Source of the DNA: Linnemannia schmuckeri
Lineage: Eukaryota; Mortierellomycota; Mortierellomycetes; Mortierellales; Mortierellaceae
NCBI GenBank assembly: GCA_029449235.1
Contig: JANATG010000010.1
Location: forward strand, 124,001-188,000
Length of the DNA: 64,000 nucleotides
Direction: 5' to 3'
Shown here: positions 11,673 to 24,826 of the stretch, one piece after another
How the letters are laid out: every line of letters begins with the position of its first letter
Numbering within the stretch: position 1 is the first letter of the stretch
Notes under the pieces: model-generated
The model's database searches: none
Told to the model about the DNA's origin: nothing
What the model saw: only the letters and a program-made list of their open reading frames with translations
Made by a program: the position numbers and the translations under genes

Positions 11673-12983
11673 AGAGGAGACCCTCAGGAAGAAGACACGC
11701 CCCAAAAGCCTCGTCATCGAGCATAGGAAGAAACTCGTCGTCAACATGAATTGATTATTGAACCTATGCCAGACCATTGGACCTTTTTTTGTCAGTCTGA
11801 CGGTGCAAAAAGGGTGTAAGAGAGGGAGAACTGAACGGTGAGAGCGAGAAGAGAGGAGGGAGTTATGTTCGACATGCACAGCGAGAACAATATGAATAAA
11901 ACTGTAGAAAAAAACCCGTTTAATGTCTCTGCAGGTTGAAAAGATGGCTGCCATTTTCGCAGGACTAAGCGCGGCACTCGTCTGTTTTGTGCATGTGCTG
12001 TGCACAGCCAGGCATTGCCTTTGTCTTTGATGTGGGTTTTAGGTCTTTGAGGGAGATGGGGGGGGGACACAGCATCAAGGCAGAGCGAAGGCTGAAAAAA
12101 AACCGGCCAGGCACACATGACCAAGCTTAAGGGTCCCTTCTGGGGCACCAAAGATAACCTCGTTCAGATCTGTCATCCAACTGATCTCATCAACCTCCAT
12201 TTCACCACCGACCTCCGTTTTTACTAAAGAGGAATGACGAACTTTAGCCAAATCTGAATCTTTCTTGCTTCTAGAAGGAAGCAAGGAACTCATGATATCA
12301 AGTCTTTGCAGTGTGAAGTGGAGGAAGCAAAGCGTGTAATAACTATCGGCAGTGATGATACGCAGGCCTCGTGTGTTCGTTCAGGGACACTACACCGTTT
12401 TTTTTGCTTTTCTGTTCCTTTTTTTTTCCAGTTGTCAAGGCTGGTGTGGGATATGAAAACTGCGTAGAAAGGTGTGGGTGCTTTCTTTTGCGAACCTGGG
12501 GTTTTGTTTGTTGTGAGGACAAGTTCGTGTTTCTCTCTTTTCAATAGAGAGTAGCCAGCACTGCCCTTGCTTCCTGAGCCACCTCTTTTATTTCTTAATT
12601 CTTTTCATGGAATGGTGGAGATGGTTGAAGTGCGGATATGGTTGGCTCTACGCTTCGTTGGTGCGCTTCGTCTGAACGATTTGTCCGATTTCCTTTTTCT
12701 TTTCGCGTTTGTATGTTCTTATGCCTTACTTCTTTCGCGTGCTCTTATCTCGGTCGTGGCCTCGTAAATAAATAATGCCACGTTCCACGTCCATGTCCTC
12801 GTCCATATATCGGTCTCACGTTTCATGAAAAAAAAAGAATCTCTCTTTATGTCAAGAACCGCAGCGTTTTCTTCTTTCGCGTGTGTATTCATACAACTTT
12901 TTCTGCAATAGCTCGATTAAAAAACTACTACAAAAAAAAACAAAGTGTGGTGTTGCAGCAAAAATAATGATGAGGAAAAGTAT
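11673..12983. other. Spacer between convergent Rab and uL15 genes
   Basis: The 3' ends of the Rab gene (plus) and the ribosomal protein gene (minus) face each other across 1.3 kb. Both 3' UTRs lie here. No coding frame with recognisable protein character was found. Confidence 0.5.
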
Positions 12984-14255
12984 TTAAGCAACCAACTGGA
13001 CGGCACCACCGACGGCCTTAATCTTCTGCTCAGCAGCACGGGAGACGTAGCGAGCCTTGACGATGACGGGCTGGGCAGGGAGACGACCCTTAGCCAAGAC
13101 CTTGCCGTAACCGGCACGGAGGGTGTCGATGACGGGGACGACCTCGGTCTTCTTGGCAGCATTCTTGCGAGTCTGCTCGGAGACAAGGGACCAGAGGGTG
13201 TCGAGGTTGACAATGGGGCAGTGCTGGCCGTTGCGGGTCAAGTGGAAGCGACGCATACCGACCTTACCGAAGTAACCGGGATGGTACTTGTCCATGTTGA
13301 TGCGGTGGTGGTGCTGACCTCCAGCAAGACCACGTCCTCCGGGATGCTTGCGGTGCTTACCTGGAAACGTTGGAAGAAAAAGAGGAGGGCTGGGTCAATG
13401 TTTTGATCTTGGTTATAGGTGTTTTGGGTGTCTCTTTCTCCCAATAGAGGTGTATGTTGGTTCCTGTATGCGGGAGTATTCTTCAGTTACTCCCACTCTG
13501 TTCGTTGCTGGAGCTCCTGACAGAGTTGCTGGTCCGTGATACTTGTCGTTTCGTGTCGAGTAAGAATTGAAGGTCGATATTGTAGAGTTGCGTTTCCAAC
13601 TAAACGCCAACTACTTGTTCGGCGGCTACTTTTTGCCGTTTGTCAACTGTTTGACAACTTCTGCTTCACCGTTGCCATATCGGAGACAAGGGTGCTAGTC
13701 GTATGAGATAGTATCTTTGAGGTTTGTTGTTGATACCGTCCCAGAAACTGAGCTTGACAGTGGTGCTGTGTCGCAGGTTCAGCAGAAGGATAAGTTCCCC
13801 GCCTGTCTCTTCCAGGTTTTGTCGCCATGGGTTAAAAGGTAGACCGGCCCTGCTGCAGATCTGTTTGATGGGATCTAAGGTTCAACAAGGGTGTGCGTGT
13901 GCTGTTTTCTGGATAGATGACCCGTTCCTCCTGTGACTGATGTGTGCTGTTTCCTGTAGTAATTGTTGAATGCGTGCCCCGCCTGTTACAAAGGCAATCG
14001 TCCTGACAGCCCATGTCCTTCCTGACTGAAAAGTTGATTCCCTGGAATCAAGACTCACCAACACGACCATGACCGGCACTGACGTGGCCGCGCTTCTTGC
14101 GGTTGTGATGAAGACGGGTAGGCTACAAATGGGTGAACGAGCGTTGTCGATGTTAGTTGGTACTGTTCATCGATGGATAGATAGATAGATAGATGCATTG
14201 CATGGATGCATTGGATGAAAAATTTCGCTTGCGGATGGATTATTTCACACACCAT
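12984..14255 (-). CDS. Large-subunit ribosomal protein uL15 (L27a/L28), 147 aa
   Basis: Three coding exons on the minus strand: 14253-14255 (the ATG alone), 14059-14122 and 12984-13360. The ATG-only first exon is followed by GTGTGTG and spliced to PTRLHHNRKKRGHVS. The second junction joins HGRVG to KHRKHPGGRG across GTGAGT...CAG. The product matches eukaryotic L27a/L28 throughout: GGRGLAGGQHHHRINMDKYH, GYFGKVGMRRFHL, then the conserved C-terminal domain ending VGGAVQLVA. It is a structural protein of the 60S subunit near the tRNA exit and peptide tunnel region. Length is the family norm (147-149). Intron 2 is 698 bp, much longer than most introns in this window; I searched it for C/D-box and H/ACA motifs and saw none that convinced me. 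Confidence 0.95.
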
Positions 14256-15465
14256 CTTGACTAAATGAGAAAGAGGAGTTTCTCGTTACGCTGATTGAAT
14301 GCGCACTGTATAGGGTAAAAATTCATTTGCGCACGTGATTTTTTCCCCCTTATTTTTGATGAGCGAAGTCCGCTGGCTGGCAGAGAAGGGAGGGCGATAC
14401 ACGCCTTCTTGCATCCTTATTCACGACAAGGAGCTCGATCTCGATCTACGGGAGGATTACATGGATAGCATCGTCTCATTTTCTCTTAGATGTCTGAGGA
14501 TACCAGTTGATTGAAGTAGGGGCAGACACGGAAAGACAGCACTGAGAGTGAGAAAGTGCAACGAACGTGAGTACTCCTTTTTCAGGGACACAAAATCAAC
14601 CCATAAAAAAAAGAGCCAAGGAGGTTGGTCCGAAGCACTAGTGTCCACGGAGTGGAGTTGGAGTGTCTTGAGCGAGAATCATACAATTGTATCAGCGAGA
14701 AGGATATACAGAAGACCACGAGAAGAGTTGGTGGTGAATATGTTTTCCTATCCACCCTTGTTGCTCCCCTCTGTTTTTTCGCTTCGCCTTTTTTTTTTTT
14801 TTGTTTTTTTTTTTTTTCTTTTTTTCTTTACTCCTTCAGTAACCACATGCGGTTATTTTGCTCGAGTACGAAATTAAAGTTGTGTTGAGTGTTGGTTGGT
14901 TGGTTGGTTGGTTGGCGGGATGGTTGATTGGCGGGTTGGGTGCATTGTGCCACAGCAAACAAGGGGGTTGAAGAGCACAAAGAGAGTCGACGGTCGGATG
15001 GATGCAAACGCACAAACGAACGAGTGAGCCGCCCGTTGACTTTCGCTTCTTGGCTTCACTTCTTCTTGGCCTTTTTCTTCTTCTTTCTCTCTTTTAATTT
15101 CCTTCCTTCCCTTCTCTTCTTTCCCACTTCTTCCACAACCCTCGCACCTTATTATCTTCCTTCGCCCCCATTCCACTGTCATCACTAATATCCTAAAAGC
15201 GTTCCCTGTTTCTTTTTGCTCTCAAACCTCTCTCTGCTCACTCGCATCGCCACAGTTTTTTCTTCAGCCTTCGTTCCCATATTACACTCTTCCCTTCATT
15301 TTTCACACTCTTTTTTCTCTCTCTCTCTTTCACTCTGCACCCCCCAACAACCTCTACATTCCCGGTCAACAACAGGAGGACTGTCACTCTGGACAAAGGG
15401 ACAGACAGATCCGCCATTACATTGGTACCTACTCACAACGCATAGACACCATACGATCGACAGCC
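14256..15465. other. Divergent promoter region, uL15 / S41 peptidase
   Basis: 1.2 kb between oppositely transcribed genes. It has a GATA microsatellite just inside uL15 intron 1 (14176-14194), a T-rich block (14790-14830), a GGTT microsatellite (14892-14914) and a CT-rich stretch (15045-15340), probably the peptidase leader. No gene was seen. Confidence 0.5.
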
Positions 15466-18120
15466 ATGGCGCACTCGTCCGCAGTCGGGCGAAACGATGC
15501 CCCTGCCTTCAATTATGCATATAACCGCAGCAGTAGCAGCAGAAGCAACGGTCGCCGCTGGGGAGTTGGAAGAAGGGTAGTAGCAACAGTGACTCTGCTG
15601 TCGATCATCAACCCTCTCCTCGTATCTCACAGCAGCAGTCAGATTGGACATCCCTTGATCCGGGGTCAGGAAGCAGGATTAAGTTTCGGCTTTGGTCTCT
15701 TAGGTGCAGCAGCAGTGCCAGTCATCCAACCATCGACTAGAAGCACTAACACCATGATCGTCGAACGACAGGAAGAAACAGTACCTGAATCACCTTCGAC
15801 AGAAGTGGTAGAGATCGACCCATGTACAGTACTAAGCGAGGTACGAGAGCCCTACATCAGCTACGGGCATGTCAAGCGGTGCTACGAGCACGTCCCCTTT
15901 AACGCCACCGAAGCCAACACGGTGGTGTCGACCATGACCTCGCTTGCCAAGGACTTTTACATTTTTCTTGACAGTGCGACGACCGAGAACCTGCAGAAAC
16001 CGTTTACGAGTCCTCCGGTGGATATCCTGGCAGGATTTGACAGGATCTCGCGGACAGAGTATGAGGGCGACTTTCGGTTCCAGACTGATGTTGACTTGTT
16101 GATGAACAGTCTTAACGACGCACACGCCAACTACCTCGGTATGTTCTGTCTCTCATCTGTTACGTGAAAGGAGCGAATGGAATGAATGACGAACAGTAGA
16201 TGAACACCATTCACTGACACAGAGTTTAACTTGCATCTGTTTCATCTTTTTTCTCTTCTTCTTCTAGCGCACTGTTACAGGCACTATCTGTTTGTGCAGC
16301 CCTTTGACCTCTATGCTCCTGTCATCGACAAAGTCCAGGTACAGTCCACAGAAGTCCAATCCCTTCCCTTGAAGGCCGTTATTTTCTGAGACAGATGACC
16401 GTTCAAATTGATCGTGGTCCCTGAAATGAAATATCCAAACACCGAAAAAAGACAAAGATGAGATGAACTTACTGCTTATTTTATTTTTCTTGTTCTTCTT
16501 TAATAGACGATTCGCATTCTTCGGGACGAGAGCAACAACCTCCTCGAGGACTGTCAAGTACTAACAATCGATGGGGTTAACGCACTCGATGCCATCCAGA
16601 CCTGGATCGACATCAACTACGGCTTCTCAAAGGACGCAGGCGTCCGACTTAACAAGGCCCTGACATCTCAGTCATTCGACACCGGCGCCAAGAAGTGGAC
16701 CTACAACCAGGGTCAGTTCACGTCACGAGTCACTCTACCAGAACGGGAGACTATTACATATGAGATCTCGTGTCCTGTGTCGGCGTTACACCCACAGGGC
16801 AAGAACTCAACGATCAAGGCGCCATGGGAGGTCTACCGTCTGATTTCGTGGAAGGAGTTTGATAGCACGGAGAGCTTTTTGGTCAACAACTGTTATAGAG
16901 AGCCGGAAACTGTCCCGCAGGAGGAACTTGTTGTTGTCGAGGACGACGACGACGACAATGATGATGACGCTTCTGGTTTGAGAAAGCGGGCAGAGCGATT
17001 GAAGAAGGCAAGATCTCGACGACGTAGGCAGCAACAGCAAAAGCGGGAGCAGCAGGAAAGTCTTTATCAGGCAGCCGTGGAGACACCCCGACATCTCACC
17101 AAGGTACCCCGTCGACCTGTGATCGAGAAGCGACAAATTCAGGAGCGACAAATTCAGGAGCCAGCCATTGCTCGCTTGGTCTCGAACGGCAGCTCAACAT
17201 CGTTCTATCAGCTGGTCAAGCGACCCACCATTGGCGTAGTGGTCATCCCGACACACTCTGTCAGTCTTCGGACCGAAGCGCATGTTCTCGAAAAAGGGTT
17301 TGCTCAGCTGTACGAGGTGGGTGTCAGGAACGTGATCCTGGACTTGACGGGCAACGGCGGCGGGTACGTGAATTTCGCATACGATCTTGTCGACTGGATG
17401 TTTCCACAGGAGAACGAGACGTCGGTGTACTTGTCTGATCTAAGGACGTCGATGCCGGTCAAGGCACTGGCGCAGAAGGATCTCGAGTGGAACGACTACA
17501 ACAGTTACTTCAACCCAACCTCGTACTCGGATGCTGTAACGGGGGCTATCCTTGAGACCAACTTTTTTTTGCAGGACAAGCTTCTCCGACGTGCGAATCG
17601 ACAGCTAGATTACACTACCAAGGTACGGATGAACCATAACCTGGGTGCGTTCGAGAGAGGGATGCCGTGGCAGCATAACGCCGACAGTATAGTGGTGATG
17701 ACGGATGGGACCTGCGGGTCGGCCTGCGGAATGAGTCTGAACCGACTCAAAAACCGCCACAAGGTCAAGTCATATGCAGTCGGAGGGCGGTACGGCGAAG
17801 ACCTGTCGTTGTTCTCGTTTGCGGGCGCGTCGGTGTACAGTCTGGAGGAGATTCTGGGGGATTACGCAGTTTTGGAGGTGGATCCGTCGATGCAGGAACT
17901 TTTGTACAAAGGTATTTATAGGGTACCTGTGATGGAGTTTTTCGATGATGATGATGAGTCTGGAAAGCCGATTGAGTTCCGGAGTGAGTTGTATAAGGCG
18001 GATTTCCATCTGGGGTATACCCCTGTGACGGCGAGGCGGCATGAGATTCTGTGGGAGATTGTTGCAAATAGCCATTGGGCGCCGGAGGGTCAGACCGGCC
18101 AGGATCCTTCCATCGAGTGA
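15466..18120 (+). CDS. S41-family serine peptidase (CPAF-like), 785 aa
   Basis: Exons 15466-16138, 16268-16338 and 16507-18120, joined in frame by GT-AG introns. The tail-processing peptidase fold is recognisable. A DAHANY motif (candidate catalytic His, residues about 220) spans the first junction as LNDAHANYLAHCYRHYLF. DLTGNGGGYVN is the S41 substrate-binding strand, and TDGTCGSACGMS holds the likely nucleophilic Ser. These motifs resemble the fungal CPAF-like S41 proteins rather than bacterial PDZ-containing CtpA. The N-terminus has a basic stretch followed by VVATVTLLSIINPLLV, so the protein is probably secreted or membrane anchored. An acidic run (DDDDDNDDD) and a basic Gln/Arg region with a short duplicated QIQER unit interrupt the middle, between about residues 390 and 470. 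Substrate unknown. Confidence 0.85.
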
Positions 18121-18543
18121 GATCCATGGTTCTCTTGGAATAGCTTTATAAAAAGCACTTTTAATTGATCACCAAAAGCACTTTACGTTGACTAGTTTGG
18201 ACAATTGGGTTAATTTTACGTTGGCTCGTTCAGGTGCCAACTGGGAACCGCTGGTTGGGTCTCACTGATTGATCGTCCTGAAAAGTGGCCCGTGCATGTT
18301 CCCCGATCGGGAAAAACACTATCGCAAACCGTAGAAGGGTTGCAACGTGAGAGGATGATAAAATTCTGTTGCTTTAAAGCCTCTCTGCCATCAATGGCCA
18401 TGCACATAGATAGATATCGGTTGCATAGGAGAGTGACCACCTCAATTGCTGTTCTTTTGTTTTAATTTATTTCCAAAGTTGCAATCTGTAATTTTCTTTG
18501 TCCCCCTAAAGGCAAAATGCAAGCAAGGCTATTTATTATATGA

Positions 18544-18580
<37 letters not shown>

Positions 18581-18735
18581 TTCTATTACACCTTCGACTA
18601 GCATATTCTTTTTTAGCTCAACAGAATCACAAAAACGTACTCTCTCCAACCCGATTTCATTTCTCATCCTTCCTTCTGTGGGTTTCATTCATTCATCACC
18701 TCGGACGCTTTTCTATTCCGAGTACAACAACAGCC
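18121..18735. other. Spacer before the Ndc10-like array, with 34-base T run
   Basis: Contains the 3' UTR of the peptidase, a T run (18546-18579) and the presumed leader of copy A. No gene supported. Confidence 0.5.
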
Positions 18736-21700
18736 ATGCCGCCATCACGACAACCCGACAGCGCATACACCAATCCGTGCGCGAATGGGTTCAGTCAACC
18801 TGTCCGACGAGGTACCGCAGGAGCAGTGGCAACAGGAAGGATAAGAGGTGAGTCAATTGCGCTCAAATTTCTCTATTATCTCGGAGTTTTGTGTCGTCTC
18901 GTACACGCCAATAGAAAGGTGTCATTACCACTAAAACCGATATTTCTTTGTCAAATAAATAATAGACCTTCAATGGCAAGAAACGGAGCAACCTAGTCAA
19001 AGTAGTCTCGCGAATGGTTTTGGTAAAAAAAAAAAAAAACATCATATCTCTTTTTAAAAAAAAGTTTTATTGACGCGAGTGTTATTTTATGGAAAGCTGC
19101 TTTGTCTAATATGTCTCTTATTCGACCTTTGAATACAACTAGCATTTGGCCCAAGTCGCAAGAGGAAGGCAGTGGAGGAAAAAGACACGTCGAGCAAACG
19201 GAAAGCACTCTTGTCAGGACTCTCGTCAGCTCTATCGGCATTGGTATCCAAAACAACGACCTTGAGTTTCTCTTCGGTGATGTCAGGGGCGCAGGAAAGC
19301 GATCAGGAGGACAGTGACGCGCTGAGCAACACCTCGGATGTTTCGAGCTCGGAACACGGAGATGAAGAAAGGGAGGAGAAAGAGGAAGAGGATGATGAAG
19401 ACGAAGGCGAGAGCGAGAAGTCAGAGGAGTTCGACGATAACGTTGATGGGAGCGAAGAGTCTAACGAGAGCGAAAGCGATTCGTCTGAGCCGGTCGAAAA
19501 ACCGACCACAAATTTGATGATCTACAGTACGCGACTGGTGCGTTGGAAGGTACAGTAACATGCTTAACTGTGAAATGCGGAAAAGGGCGCAGAACTGTGC
19601 TATCAATTGCCTCATGTCTTCGATACGCTAATGTCAAGTTTTCTATCTATTTCTCAACTGGATAGAAATGGTGCATTCGGAAAAGATTCGCTGATGGGGA
19701 CATTGTCACACGCGAAAAGCTGATCAGATTTGCACAGGAGGCGACAGCTCAGAAGGCGTATGTGGACAAGGAGAACCCGCATCTCAGCATCGAACCCTTT
19801 GTCACTCAAGGACGCCGATGTACCTGGAACACTGTGAACACTTATATCTCGGCGGTCAGGGCCCTCTATCGAGAGCAACGCTCCAAGCTCGGGCAGCCGT
19901 GCTTGAAGGAGGATATAGGGTTCAAGGAAGTGAGTGCCATCATGAACGACTACAAGGACCTGTACGTTTTATTGCTTTGTTATAAGTACCAGCATTAGAA
20001 ACTTTGTTAACAGCTTGCCTTCAATGGCGTAGTGTAAACTATTTGGTGTAATAACATACTAACTATGCCTGTTCTATCTTTTTTTATCTATTCTAGTATG
20101 GAAACCCTCTCAGGTTCTAAGAAATTGCCTGGTAAAGGTACGGACGGTTAGTTGGATAGGGAAGACGAGAGAAATGGCCATGAAATGATATTTGCGTGAT
20201 GAACTATTTTGATCCGCCATATGAACAGCCTCTTACAAGCACATCCCCTTCTTGTATTCCAGTCTCATTAGTTGTCACTTCGAAACTTAGGAGTACAGAG
20301 AAGGTCAAGAAGAACGGAGACATGAAAAGACGGGAGTTCAGGCGGACACTCCCGGACAAACTTGAAACAAACGTGGACTGTACAGCTGACATCGATGAAG
20401 ACAAAGACGACGACGATGATGAAGAAGGCCAGGAAGATGAAGAAGGCGAGGAAGATGGAGATGAAGAGGAAGTAGCGAAGGTTGATAAAGACGAAGGAGG
20501 AGATAATGATGATAAAGAGGTAGGGGAGGAGGAGGTTGAAGCGACGTCAGACATTCAGAACGCACCCTCACAGAAGAAAAGGAGAGAGCAGTTAGCGATT
20601 CCGGGGTTTAAGTCACACAACTACAAAGATGCTATCTACCACAACCATTGGAAGGTGAGTGAAAGGCATCATGTATGCGTCGAATACAGCACTTAATCTA
20701 CTTTCCGGTCTGATCTCACTCGACTAGCGCAATATGTTAACTGCGTTCTCATATATCTTCCTCCTAGAACTGGTGCATCCAAAAGAGATACCCCGATGGA
20801 GAGAAGGTGACGCGCGAAAAGTTGGGCTTGTACGTAAAGGAATTATCGGCTCAGGAAGCGTTTGAAGACCCCGACAAACCACATCTTAGTTTCCAACCTC
20901 TCATTCTCGATAAGCGATATAAAAGCGACCTCGTCTCGAGTGCCACAAGAGAAAAATATCCGAGGTTCGTTCGAAGACTATACGCGCATCAATGCCGCGC
21001 TGACGGGATTGTTCCTAACGCGCAAAGGGATCTTGGATCAGCCAATCTGGATAAAATGTTACAAGATTATGAGAAATCGTAAGTTGTACTTTTATGACAT
21101 GTTCATGCGCGACTTTTTTTTTTTTTTTTTTTTCTGAAGATGACTTATCGAGTCTCATTTTTTTTGTTGCCTGTGATGTTTCAAAGCATGAAGGGGTCCT
21201 CGTCGCATTCGACAGGTGTGCGTGGTGGTAAGAACAGACGAACGAGAGCCAGCAACAATCGTAGCGTTATCACGACAAAATCAGGTACTTATTTTGAGGA
21301 CCAAACGTCTCAAATGAAGCGTGAGATATTTTACCTCACCTTATTCATAACCTTTCTTATGCATCTAACATGCTTGTCTTGAAACATGAACTATTGACTA
21401 GCTCCCAAGTCAAGACAGAGGAGGACACCTGCAAGAGAGGATGGCGATAACGAGGAGAAGGAAGGTGGCCACAAGCAACAAAGGTTACGCTCATCAACAA
21501 GTCGCACTCAGCAGCCACTGCTCATCCCTGAATTGAAAACCAGTGATATGTACCTTGGTTATCAGAGGCATTGGAGAGTGAGTACCATAGATCATATCCT
21601 TCATAACTACATTGCTACTTCTTACGTGTTCCTCTACGCGAGGCTCTTACAACGCTCACTCCTTCGCGTTTTCTCTTTTCTCTACTTAGGCATGGTGTAT

Positions 21701-24288
21701 TCGAAAGAGACACCTTGACGGGTGTGAGGTCACGGGTGAAAAGTTCGTTAAGTATGTCACTGAGATCACCGCTGAGGAGGGTTACTACGACGATATCAAT
21801 CCACATCTTAGTATCGAGCCCCTCTATGTACATGGCCGTCGACCGCCTTGCCGCCGCGTCGCCATAAACACAATTCGGGCGTATCTGGCAGCCGTCCGTG
21901 TACTATATAGAGAGCAATGCCTCAGAGACGGGATTACGCCGAATGTTAACGAAGACCCGGAGAAGGCCAAAGTCGATGTGCTCATAGAACGTTACCGAGA
22001 CTTGTAAGTTACTATCCGATGTATACTTGCATCTTCTTTGGGTTAAAAAACAAGTGCTACGCTGGGACTCGAGAAAGTAACGCACACCACTTGCACCCTC
22101 TCTTATATGTTTGTAGGCTGCAGAAAGAGTCCATGGTGCTGGAGACTAACGCTGGCCATCACGAAGACAAACGACAGAGCGACGTCCATGTCAACAAAGC
22201 CAAACAGGAAAGACGGAAATGCCCGGAAGTGACTATGGCACCGCTCAAACAAACAATGAGCGCGCTATGGGCACCAGAAGGAACGGATCTCACAGAGAAA
22301 TCACGGAAATTTACGCTTCAGGATCGCTTTCGGTCAAGTTTCGAGTATTTCAAGTCTGATTCTAGCCATGACCTGTCGACTGTGATGACAAGTTATCTGC
22401 ATCTCATTCATATGGAATCTCAGGATGACCTGAGTTATTTCACGACAGGAATCGCACTGGACAAGGGTTTGCGGAAAACTCATAGAAATCATGAACGGTA
22501 CTCGATATTTCTTAGAGAGAGCGATGTTGAGGTGTGTCCAGTGGGAGCGCTTGCATTTTATCTGTTGGCTATCTGGACGGTATGTACTTTGCCTGCTTCT
22601 GTACCTTGTTCTTGAGTGGGGTGTCTATTAGTAGTGACACTAACACCAACTCGTATAATTTTTGGGTCAATGCCATAGGATAAGCGATCTGTGCCCGATT
22701 TTCGTTCACAGGACTGGGAGAATAGGCATCTGTTGACTTCGAAGGGCGCGCCAAAGGCGCAGAACAGTGTTAGGCAAGTGCTATTTGATGTTTCAAAGCT
22801 GTGTGTATCATAGTCATTCAAGCACAGATTTCTCAAGAAAATAATTTACGAGCATATCATTTTCTTCTATATCTTTTTAGCCCAGATTCGCCTTTCCAGA
22901 ACGGAACCGAGGCGATGCTAAATGAAAGTGAATTGAACGCTTTGACACCACTTTTTCACTCTGGATCACCAAACAAAGAGCCTTACATGCTGAGCGGAGT
23001 TTTACAGGACTCTTCTTCCTTCGAGCTTCCACGAAGCAAAGTTATACCCTCGGAGGACCTCCAAAGGCAACTCTTTCCTTTTATAGAGGGCTTTTTCCCA
23101 GGCAAAGAAGACTGGAATATCTGGATTGAGAATGTGATGGCAGGTCGGCCGGAGGACACGAATCGCCCCAAGGAACTCCAGGCAAGCTATCCAAGGGTGA
23201 GCTACCCGGCTATTCGACTCTTACTTCTCTTGGCTCGCCTCCGCATGATTATTCTACAGGACTATGCGGTTTTGATGGCAGGAGAGGATGACACTGGAGA
23301 GCGTCGCCTCGACGTTAGCCATACATTCGCTCTCCAACACCCCGTTTTTTCGTCCTTGGAATTTAGGACATTTGCTTCAAAGCTTCGCGAATCAACGGGT
23401 ACAGGATCTGCTCAATTAACTCAGCAACCTGATGGGGACGATGCTGAGGCTGGTGTGGGTGTTGCTGAGATGAGAGAAGGCTCCCCGATGGGTGAAGAAT
23501 CGGTAGTGCAACATATGGTTCAGCAGGAGGTCCCGCCCGAGGAGTCGCAGGCTCCAATCCCAAAGATGCTTTCGACTGATGATTGTGTGTCGGACAAGCA
23601 AGGAGGTCAGCACAATAACGACGACACCAGCAGTAGCAGAATCATCGACGTTGAGAAAGACTTGGAGAACCGCGAATTTGCCCTTCTTCGACCAGTACTC
23701 CTCCTTCTGAATGAAAAAATCACATCTCTCGAGCAGGAGAAGCAGAAGCTCGCAACTCGCAACCAGCAACTTCAGGATCAATTAGACATTGCCACAAGGA
23801 CAATGATGAGACCTTCTCCACCTCCACCTCCACCACTACCGCTGATACCTCCGCCACCAATACCGCTACCATCGCCACCATCACCACTATCACCACAACC
23901 AGTCTCAAGCATCCAAAGCCTGATTCACGATCTTTCTCTGCAAGCACTACATGAGAAAGTGGCAACGCTCGAGGAAGAGAAGAAGGAAGCGTACGAGTTT
24001 GCGACAGAGGCGATCAAAGTGTCGCACGCGCTGAACGAACGGGTGATGGAGTTGCAAGAGTTGATCGAGGGGATGTGTACGATGCAGGCCGAAGCTGAGG
24101 CTAGGATTGCGAGCGATAACTTGAAGCAGTTGCAGGACCAGCATATGCTTTTGAGATATCAGGTGGATATTATGCGGCGACAGATTGTTGCCAATGAGCG
24201 GATGGCGGCTTTGTCGCCTTCTTCGTCTTTGTCCTCGACCGCTTCGTCTTCATCATCATTGTCGTCATCATCTAATTCGCCTGTGTAA
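18736..24288 (+). CDS. Ndc10/Crypton-derived protein, copy A, three core-binding-like modules, 1398 aa
   Basis: Thirteen exons: 18736-18847, 18966-19022, 19143-19549, 19666-19961, 20097-20137, 20263-20654, 20768-21078, 21187-21284, 21402-21577, 21690-22003, 22117-22579, 22679-22800, 22881-24288. Every junction is GT-AG and the frame closes exactly. A basic SRKRK segment and acidic linkers alternate with three modules (exons 4, 7, 10), each reading roughly WCI.KR..DG..VT.EK, NPHLS..P, LY..Q and ending in a D/RY-(R/K)-(D/K) helix. Next comes an Ndc10-domain-II-like block (exons 11-12) with HERYSIFLRE and VCPVGALAFYLLAIWT. Exon 13 has FPFIEGFFPGKEDW, a Leu/Arg-rich LARLRMIILQDYAVL stretch, a Pro run and two coiled coils. 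Ndc10-type proteins bind DNA and derive from Crypton tyrosine recombinases. The invariant recombinase Arg-His-Tyr set is not evident, so I infer a DNA-binding rather than recombining role. The exon 8 donor (21284 versus 21227) is a choice between two frame-compatible sites. Confidence 0.8.
19666..22003 (+). repeat. Three diverged protein-coding module exons in copy A
   Basis: Module exons at 19666-19961, 20768-21078 and 21690-22003 encode about 100 residues each. They share (K/N/A)WCI(R/Q)KR, DG, VT.EK, HLS and LY..Q positions. Each starts in phase 0 and ends in phase 2, preceded by a linker exon whose last residues are W-K, HWK or HWR. DNA identity is low, so the duplications are old. Confidence 0.8.
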
Positions 24289-24826
24289 ATCCTCCTTTTT
24301 CGAAATAAAGGATAAAAAAACAGAAACACCATCAATAAAGATGTATGAGGAGTGAGAGCTGAAACAAGCAGATTAGAGTTTTCAGGAGCGGAGCCCGAAC
24401 AGGAGGACGTTTCGATGAATGGTGGCGTCGTGTCAGAATGCAGATTAACAGTCCCAGTTTTCACCATTGGGTTGTAGCCTAGGGAAAAAAATAAGAAGCG
24501 TGTGCTTTGGGCACCTCATGGTCGAAATCTCACACACACACTCACCTCCATCAGTCTTCGATCATTGACACCTCTTCTCATCGACCCTTTTACACAACGC
24601 ACCTCGTCTCAACGATGCTTTCACTCCATCTGTAAATAAAAACAACAACCTTCCTTTCTTTGTACTTTTTATTCAACTCATTCTTTGCCAGTTTGTTTCA
24701 CCTTCTGACTACTCTACACCTTCCTGCTTCCTCCTTCCTTCTTAACGCGTTACAATGATTCCATTAACGCGTTCACGTCTCAACCGCTACAACGCCGGAG
24801 TTATCGACCTTTCGCATTCCTACTAA
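24289..24826. other. Spacer between copies A and B; 5' end of copy B unresolved
   Basis: Two ATGs could start copy B. ATG 24614 reads seven codons and has a GTAAAT donor after six. ATG 24755 reads into TAA at 24824-24826 after 23 codons, in the very frame used downstream. The leader is CT-rich. Nothing else is recognisable. Confidence 0.4.

Noticed and set aside
13361..14058. Possible C/D snoRNA in the uL15 intron
   Set aside because: No TGATGA box with a suitably spaced CTGA box in the sense orientation. A partial match at about 13914-13940 is antisense and only about 20 bp long.
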